DNA from: Entonaema liquescens
Taxonomy: Eukaryota > Ascomycota > Sordariomycetes > Xylariales > Xylariaceae
Assembly: GCA_902805475.1 (NCBI GenBank)
Contig: CADCSX010000013.1
Location: 173,756-237,755, forward strand
Length of the DNA: 64,000 nucleotides
Direction of reading: 5' to 3'
Shown piece by piece: positions 62,601-64,000 of the stretch; within the stretch, counting starts at the first letter, position 1; the number at the start of each line of letters is the position of its first letter. The translations under genes were made by a program, and so were the position numbers. Under the pieces are notes generated by a model that ran no database searches, was not told the DNA's origin, and saw only the letters and a program-made list of their open reading frames with translations.

Positions 62601-64000
62601 TATTTTTGATAAATATCCTATGTTTTCTAACAAACAATATGATTATTTAAGATTTAGAGATTGTTTAATTTCTAATATCACTAAATATTCAGATTTACCC
62701 TCTTATACTAGAGATATAAAACCTTTAAATGATATTCAATCAATAATAAATGCTCCTTATTTTTCATCTTGGTTAATAGGATTTATAGAAGCTGAAGGTT
62801 GCTTTAGTACGTATAAACTTAAAAAAGATGAAGATTATATGGTGGCTAGTTTTGATCTTTCTCAAAAAAATGGTGAAATTTTATTATCTGCTATAGGTAC
62901 ATATCTTTCTTTTACTACAGTTATCCATTGCGATAAGTTTAATTGTTATAAATTAAAAGTAACAAGTGTTAGATCAATAGAGAATACTCTAAAATTTATT
63001 CAATCTGCACCTGTTAAATTACTTGGTAATAAAAAATTACAATATTTATTGTGATTAAAAGAATTAAGAAAAATTGATAGATATAATAAAAAAATCCTAA
63101 TACCTTCTAATTACTAATTAAGTACTTATATTTAAGATTAAGATATAGTCCGATCAATAAAGAAATTTATTGAGAATAGTGAGAGTAATTAGTTAAACTA
63201 ATTATGGAGGCTATCAACATACATGCAGTGTAAATAATGCAACATTAAATAGATTTTTTGCATTACATTTTGTATTACCATTTGTATTGGCTGCATTAGC
63301 TTTAATGCATTTAATAGCACTCCATGATACAGCAGGGTCAAGTAACCCTTTAGGTGTATCAGGTAATTATGATAGATTACCATTTGCTCCTTATTTCTTA
63401 TTTAAAGATTTAATAACTATATTTATCTTTATATTTGTTTTAAGTTTATTCGTATTCTTCATGCCTAACGCATTAGGAGATAGTGAAAATTATATAATGG
63501 CTAATCCTATGCAAACTCCTCCTGCTATAGTGCCAGAATGATAAAGTAAAATAAATGTCATTCTAAAATCTCGCGAATTGCTGGAAACCCTTTTTAATTT
63601 AAATAAGACAATCAGCAAGAAAGCCTTTATTAAGCTAATATATACTAGCTAATTAAGGAATCTTCAGAGACTATGCACGAGACAATTAAAGGCGCTTTTT
63701 TTAATTGAAGAGATAGTCCGATCATGGTAGTGATACTATGAGTTTAACACACCATCAATTGATTTATCCCCTATACTATTCTTTATGTATAGTCCAGTAT
63801 TATTTGCTGCACGTTCAACAAAAAGGAATAACTCGTTTATCTCCTACTGAAAGAGCTGCAATAAAATTACCTGAGGAAGTAAAGGAAGTATTGATAGGGA
63901 TTTTACTTGGTGATGCCCACATTTGTGGGATAGTTGTGAAAAGATTAGTGTTTTTGTTCATTATTATTTCTTTATATGATTTTAATTTTTTATCAATTTA
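44620..64000 (+). CDS. cob: Apocytochrome b (eight exons seen, 3' end outside window)
   Basis: Exons 44620-44774, 46041-46086, 49068-49259, 50533-50568, 60522-60529, 60858-60910, 62150-62165 and 63226-63542 keep frame throughout. Landmarks: MRILKSHPLLRLVNSYLID,  VTLAM/HYSPNVLEAFNSIEH,  IMRDVNNGWLVRYLHSNTAS with the first haem ligand pair (YLHSN, YLHIG), GYVLPFGQMSLWG, ATV, ITNLISAIPWIGQDIVE, FIWGGF, SVNNATLNRFFALHFVLPF and LMHLIALHD with the second pair, ending at PPAIVPEW. Exon 5 is only eight bases (GCTACAGT). The gene continues past the right edge. Trp is TGA at the conserved positions checked. Confidence 0.94.
44775..46040 (+). mobile_element. Group I intron 1 of cob
   Basis: 1266 bp. 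Compact core right at the 5' side: AAATTGCTGGAACACCCT (P, 44800), GACAATCAGCAGGAAAG (Q, 44833), CTTCAGAGACTAAAGGTAAG (R, 44871), GATGATATAGTCCACC (S, 44928). The HE ORF lies after the S element, in the terminal domain. Confidence 0.9.
44968..46017 (+). CDS. LAGLIDADG endonuclease, cob intron 1
   Basis: Open for 349 codons after the intron core; the first ATG (45154) falls after motif 1, so translation likely starts upstream at a non-ATG codon. Motif 1 PWFVTGFADAESSFSMSV, motif 2 PWWISGFATGEGSFTYFT. It also shows HKKDIELLKKIQNFFGVGSV and FDKYPLEGNKALQYSIWI. Uninterrupted in code 4. The DAES variant in motif 1 keeps the acidic residue. Confidence 0.85.
46326..47615 (+). CDS. LAGLIDADG endonuclease with NUMOD1-like tail, cob intron 2
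   Basis: 429 residues from the ATG at 46326 (the frame is open further upstream, into the core). Motif 1 WFSGFTDAEGNFLITLD, motif 2 WFIGFLEGEGTFGIKTG. The C-terminal region VYIYTENGLIEGSPFSSFSL and AHKALGLKSSSNTCNRYIDT fits a NUMOD1 segment. TGA codons read as Trp at both motif starts. No break. Confidence 0.88.
47641..49011 (+). pseudogene. Decayed paralogue of the cob intron 2 endonuclease
   Basis: Motif 1 LWFVGFTDAEGCFSIRIE, a frame change near 48002, FPLQTTKHLDFLSFADAAS, motif 2 WWLLGFIEGEGTFGYKH, then stops from 48447 on. The tail is still readable as VHIYECNSKSDLKEMKGSPF, HEVLGLRRSSRVIGRYIDTG. Collinear with the intact HE upstream, so a tandem duplication or second invasion. Confidence 0.85.
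49260..50532 (+). mobile_element. Group I intron 3 of cob
   Basis: 1273 bp between TTCTTGGGT and TATGTTTTACCT, ending in G. 3' core: GTGAAAACGATCAAAAG (50302), GAGATCGTCGGTTATC (50363), GCGACAGACTGGGTCACTAA (50387), ATGCTTAATGCACAGTCGG (50423). Confidence 0.9.
49263..50176 (+). pseudogene. GIY-YIG endonuclease with two homopolymer frameshifts, cob intron 3
   Basis: In frame with exon 3 to 49451; then a shift in the A-run at 49439-49452. It goes on as SGIYLILNKTTLDYYIGSAS (GIY-x10-YIG), AVKKYGLDQFAFIILELYPE, LLDLEDFYLKSLLPNYNIL, NUMOD3 repeats (GYKHTEITRINMK, GKTFSEETLVKMKK), a second shift in GAAAAAAAGC near 49944, and a NUMOD1 tail (LYNINSNTVYGEYNSITEAA). Both breaks fall in A-runs, so assembly error and true decay are equally possible. 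Confidence 0.85.
50569..51408 (+). pseudogene. LAGLIDADG endonuclease fused to cob exon 4, one frameshift
   Basis: In frame from exon 4. Motif 1 FIGFMDGDGYFDIGEQK, then RLASNVKTRDLALLEYFLEI, motif 2 WLVGFTIAEGSFGFKAN, FQLKQSGEYNVNLLKTASF. A one-base loss in AAAAAAGATATAG near 51271 shifts the frame; the next frame supplies HVVSFFSSSSHHALFGYKLE and the natural end. A possible homopolymer error. Its nearest relative here is the HE of cob intron 6. Confidence 0.85.
51357..52211 (+). CDS. LAGLIDADG_2 endonuclease, cob intron 4
   Basis: 284 residues in code 4. NKIGPHNIDILSIIFGSLLG then NAQAEKFRE; a 15-residue GC-rich insert (LDHDPLAGGRGQRSS, 51651-51695) in frame; GTKIIFFQKNMHTEYIFFLH; TSLALAIWVMDNGAKVG as motif 2; PYVIPEMKYKII end. 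Motif 1 has N for D (LLGN), motif 2 has DN. Overlaps the end of the preceding HE by about 50 bases in another frame. Confidence 0.83.
52245..52640 (+). ncRNA. Group I intron 3' core, copy A
   Basis: TAGGTCAAAATTGTTTGTTT, AGACCATTGATAGAGTAAAC, CAACAGACTGGTTCATCAGT, CTGCTTCATGTACAGTCGG, then a tail with ACAAGGTATTATACTGT, TATAATATACAGGGTTTACC and TAAATTAAAGAATTGG. It parallels copy C (60240-60521) to the final bases, but what follows is not cob exon. Probably the native core of this intron. Confidence 0.82.
52799..54196 (-). pseudogene. Class III PLP aminotransferase, nuclear-type, 3' end frameshifted
   Basis: 353 residues are open from ATG 54196 to 53135: substrate and cofactor motifs FLTGSGSEAIEAALKLSRQY, YHGNTLGALSVSGH, FIAEPIVGAALGCVPCVQGY, the cofactor Asp in LFILDEIMCGMGRTG and the Schiff-base Lys in TNAKALGAGYQPIGAMMVS. 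The frame then breaks near 53140 (GHSWVNF-stop), continues in a second frame (VYLGNHPNVGDIRGRG) and a third (WAIEFVKDKISKDPLESNVA to KKDVERIVVTV). The full protein would have about 440-450 residues, normal for the GABA/ornithine aminotransferase family. Trp codons are TGG and no intron is seen. N-terminal MASSPVESPNDYSFHRHLLK shows no targeting peptide. Specific substrate unknown. Confidence 0.88.
54362..54370 (-). promoter_or_regulatory. TATA box of the aminotransferase gene
   Basis: GTATATAAG on the minus strand, about 170 bases upstream of the ATG, in a block homologous to the GNAT upstream region (57600-57690). Suggests an RNA polymerase II promoter; inference from sequence only. Confidence 0.55.
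54560..54685. repeat. Six 21-bp tandem repeats with ATGACT cores
   Basis: Consensus GATCAGTCCACATGACTCTG plus one base, six diverged units starting at 54560, 54581, 54602, 54623, 54644 and 54665. Most units contain ATGACT, in two cases ATGACTCTG. Such TGACTC half-sites are what bZIP factors of the Gcn4 type bind, so an upstream activating array is possible. Not a CRISPR: there are no unique spacers. Confidence 0.8.
54865..54874. promoter_or_regulatory. bZIP-like palindrome TGACGTGTCA
   Basis: Near-palindromic ATF/CRE-like site in the divergent spacer of unit 1. Unit 2 has TGACGCGTCA at 57919 and TGACGCGTCG at 57868 in its own spacer. Confidence 0.45.
55677..55684 (+). promoter_or_regulatory. 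TATA box of the unit 1 plus-strand gene
   Basis: TATAAAAG 128 bases upstream of the ATG at 55812. The aligned block of unit 2 has TATATAAG at 59206. Confidence 0.5.
55812..56444 (+). pseudogene. Unit 1 plus-strand gene, unrecognised, probably broken
   Basis: Exon 1 (55812-56064) starts MENPSQPSFGGIHLPNNISI and is rich in Ser, Pro and Asn. A spliceosomal-type intron follows: GTAAGT at 56065, TACTGAC branch-like site, TATTAG end at 56111. Splicing gives a short reading frame to TAA at 56150. The DNA beyond still carries paralogous sequence in another frame, ending SDEVDLLLDREELVVEFRLG then FKSVISFI-stop, comparable with VEEDEQNITEFSVNFKYISY of unit 2. So the 3' exon is present but out of frame. 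No known domain. Confidence 0.6.
56445..56620 (+). ncRNA. Group I intron core fragment, copy B
   Basis: GTGAAAACGGTCAAATATAT, TTGTTTAGTGTAAAGATCGT, CGGTAGAGTAAACCATCGCT, ACAGACTGGTTCACTGG, nearly identical to copy C, but it stops before the GTACAGTCG strand. The preceding GAGGTAATATTTACTTAGAA also matches the run-up to copy C (60206). Confidence 0.88.
56766..57485 (-). CDS. GNAT-family N-acetyltransferase, nuclear-type
   Basis: 239 residues from ATG 57485 (MSTTTSTEYSSVETTMPLLE); an upstream in-frame ATG at 57542 would add 19, but the shared upstream block favours 57485. RimJ-like layout: STPIITSRLILRPFLLKDLE, YHALYSEPEASALAVV, PEDKEGKLIGECDLLLN, the acetyl-CoA loop KEFWGQGYGTEAVKAFMQFW, and ASKNLLQKVGFEHVEAMDEK. 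Trp is TGG. No intron and no break. A homologue with TGA for Trp lies decayed at 35632. Substrate (protein N-terminus or small amine) cannot be told. If this DNA is inside the mitochondrion it can be read in either code, since it has no TGA. Confidence 0.87.
   Translation of the reverse strand: MSTTTSTEYSSVETTMPLLEVDKWSTPIITSRLILRPFLLKDLEGYHALYSEPEASALAVVGGSPPTYDLRFNLQTLTTKLRPWDNPRLSYGIFMKIPEDKEGKLIGECDLLLNVNWPLLSYKLRKEFWGQGYGTEAVKAFMQFWWSLPRHVARFNVRSGTVVTPTKPAYTYGSGAPTQKAKELVLASIERGNKASKNLLQKVGFEHVEAMDEKELMYFRMIIPGESPEFYRQLYFKTD
57628..57639 (-). promoter_or_regulatory. TATA box of the GNAT gene
   Basis: AAATATATAAAG on the minus strand, about 150 bases upstream of ATG 57485, at the place homologous to the aminotransferase TATA box. 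Confidence 0.5.
57868..57928. promoter_or_regulatory. Two bZIP-like TGACGCGTC(A/G) sites
   Basis: TGACGCGTCG at 57868 and the full palindrome TGACGCGTCA at 57919, in the spacer between the divergent genes. Comparable to TGACGTGTCA at 54865 in unit 1. Confidence 0.45.
57988..58086. repeat. Nested hairpins of mitochondrial GC-element type in unit 2
   Basis: CCCGCAAGAAAAATTTTTCT then TGCGGG forms one stem. TCGCTTGCTAG and CTAGCTGCGCTAAGGG (an element seen whole at 4917-4938) bracket a second AT stem (AACTTGTTTTG). Mitochondrial-style elements have thus entered the foreign unit. Confidence 0.75.
58813..58847. repeat. Type A hairpin inside unit 2
   Basis: CCTTACCCCCC, GCAAGCTTTAGCTTCGCTAG, GGGGGTTAG: the same core as the many mitochondrial copies (for example 36474). 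Confidence 0.92.
59206..59213 (+). promoter_or_regulatory. TATA box of the unit 2 plus-strand gene
   Basis: TATATAAG 144 bases upstream of ATG 59350, within a block aligned to 55677 of unit 1. Confidence 0.5.
59350..60191 (+). CDS. Unit 2 plus-strand gene, unrecognised, with two spliceosomal-type introns
   Basis: Exons 59350-59623, 59672-59785 and 59833-60191 join to 248 residues with no break. Intron 1 (48 bp) has GTAAGT, branch TACTAAT (59655-59661) and TAG. Intron 2 (47 bp) has GTAAAT, TATTAAT and ACTAG. The N-terminal part is low-complexity (Ser, Thr, Pro); the last third is charged and helical (NMKRDEIRNKFSSDSVQKEC, TLLDKLEQVVKEHFKDNTME). Trp codons are TGG. A palindrome GGTTCCGGGCGCC / GGCGCCCGGAACC sits in exon 2 in frame. 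No domain recognised. Mitochondria lack a spliceosome, so in place this gene should be silent. Confidence 0.72.
60192..60521 (+). ncRNA. Group I intron 3' core, copy C, at the cob intron 4 end
   Basis: CTAGTGAAAACGGTCAAATA, AGACCGTCGGTAGAGTAAAC, TATCGCTACAGACTGGTTCA, GGCGCTTCATGTACAGTCG, then the tail to ATTTG-60521 followed by exon GCTACAGT. This is the copy placed to splice the exon. Confidence 0.88.
60530..60857 (+). mobile_element. ORF-less group I intron 5 of cob (328 bp)
   Basis: Core AATTGCTGGAAACTCTTCTG (60567), TGACAATCAGCAGGGAAATT (60591), CTTCAGAGACTATACGTGGT (60631), GAAGATATAGTCCAAACC (60700); ends in G before TATTACTAACC. No HE ORF. Separated from intron 4 by only eight exon bases. 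Confidence 0.87.
60911..62149 (+). mobile_element. Group I intron 6 of cob
   Basis: 1239 bp. Core after the ORF: GGGAAAATTACAAGAAC (61918), GTAGCGGAATTTAATTCGG (61970), GCGTTCAACGACTAACGAGT (62008, R), AAGATATAGTCTAAATAC (62084, S). Ends in G before TCATTTGAGG. Confidence 0.88.
60943..61839 (+). CDS. LAGLIDADG endonuclease, cob intron 6
   Basis: Open in frame from exon 6; the ATG at 60943 gives 298 residues (TGA at 61519 as Trp). Motif 1 FFVGLIDGDGYFQISKT, then SLHLEDLATLEYISSVLKLG, motif 2 WIVGFTCSEGSFFIKSN, FQLKQRLHTNLFEAFKLIF. Same subgroup as the first HE of cob intron 4 (DGDGYF, FQLKQ). No break. Confidence 0.9.
62166..63225 (+). mobile_element. Group I intron 7 of cob
   Basis: 1060 bp between GGAGGTTT and CAGTGTAAATAATGC, ending in G. 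Core pieces GGACAACCAGCAGGGGTTAA (62294) and CTCTCAGAGACTAAACGCAG (62337) are read in frame inside the HE ORF; S element AAGATATAGTCCGATC (63139). Confidence 0.9.
62209..63117 (+). CDS. LAGLIDADG endonuclease, cob intron 7
   Basis: In frame with exon 7; 302 residues in code 4 to TAA at 63115 (TGA at 63052 as Trp). Motif 1 YLVGLFEGEGYFSITKK, motif 2 WLIGFIEAEGCFSTYKL. The N-terminal stretch GGQPAGVKS / SQRLNAGD comes from the intron core. No break. Confidence 0.9.
63543..64000 (+). mobile_element. Group I intron 8 of cob (continues past the window)
   Basis: Core GCGAATTGCTGGAAACCCTT (63572), GACAATCAGCAAGAAAGC (63607), CTTCAGAGACTATGCACGAG (63662), GAAGAGATAGTCCGATC (63707). The 3' end is outside the window. 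Confidence 0.88.
63760..64000 (+). pseudogene. LAGLIDADG_2 endonuclease start, cob intron 8 (cut by window edge)
   Basis: RLSPTERAAIKLPEEVKEVL then IGILLGDAHI is the standard first motif of this class. The sequence after it (CGIVVKRLVFLFIIISLYDF) does not follow the family; a one-base shift would read RLVF-VHYYFF, closer to the expected continuation, so the gene may be frameshifted. No start codon seen near 63760. Confidence 0.6.

Overview
This window is part of a very large, intron-rich mitochondrial genome of a filamentous ascomycete (Pezizomycotina). UGA is read as tryptophan throughout the genuine genes (genetic code 4). The DNA is AT-rich, almost every gene lies on the + strand, and the order rnl - tRNA cluster - nad2 - nad3 - atp9 - cox2 - nad4L - nad5 - cob is the one common in Leotiomycetes and their relatives. 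A Sclerotiniaceae-like or other Helotiales fungus is my best guess. That placement is inference from gene order, not a database match.

Layout: 1-3290 holds the 3' part of rnl with one intron cut by the window edge and one complete intron. 3291-6952 has a GC-element-shattered ORF and a second, diverged copy of the rnl 3' end. 6953-10573 is a tRNA cluster (T, E, M, M, L-TAA, A, F, L-TAG, Q, H, K, M). 10615-18781 is nad2 with two group I introns and one group II intron; it overlaps nad3 by one base (TAATG). atp9 and a decayed GIY-YIG ORF follow. 21071-31690 is cox2 with five introns, then an unrecognised 272-residue ORF and a remnant of a second cox2 3' exon. 34097-36404 holds trnR(ACG), a second, truncated copy of the nad3-atp9 block and a decayed acetyltransferase. 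36845-43996 is nad4L and nad5 (again TAATG). 44620 to the right edge is cob with at least eight introns. Most intron bodies carry LAGLIDADG or GIY-YIG homing endonuclease (HE) ORFs, many fused in frame to the upstream exon and many broken.

The whole window is peppered with short GC-rich palindromes of several recurring families. Some sit inside HE genes without breaking the reading frame. The best-defined family is a CTAG-flanked twin hairpin, two copies of which add exactly 60 bp.

The standout region is cob intron 4 (about 50569-60521, nearly 10 kb). Behind two ordinary HE ORFs it contains about 8 kb that does not look mitochondrial. There are two paralogous units, each a divergent gene pair, separated and bounded by copies of the group I intron 3' core. 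The minus-strand genes are a class III aminotransferase and a GNAT acetyltransferase using TGG for Trp. The plus-strand genes are an unrecognised paralogous pair carrying short spliceosomal-type introns. Removing two of these from the second copy gives an uninterrupted 248-residue ORF. TATA boxes and bZIP-like TGACGYGTCA palindromes lie in the intergenic spaces. Mitochondrial GC hairpins also occur inside this cassette, which argues against a simple assembly chimera, although read-level proof is needed.

Exon boundaries were placed by joining to conserved protein sequence, with the usual exon-U / intron-terminal-G rule for group I introns. They keep frame and give normal lengths for nad2 (552 aa), cox2 (250 aa) and nad4L (89 aa).
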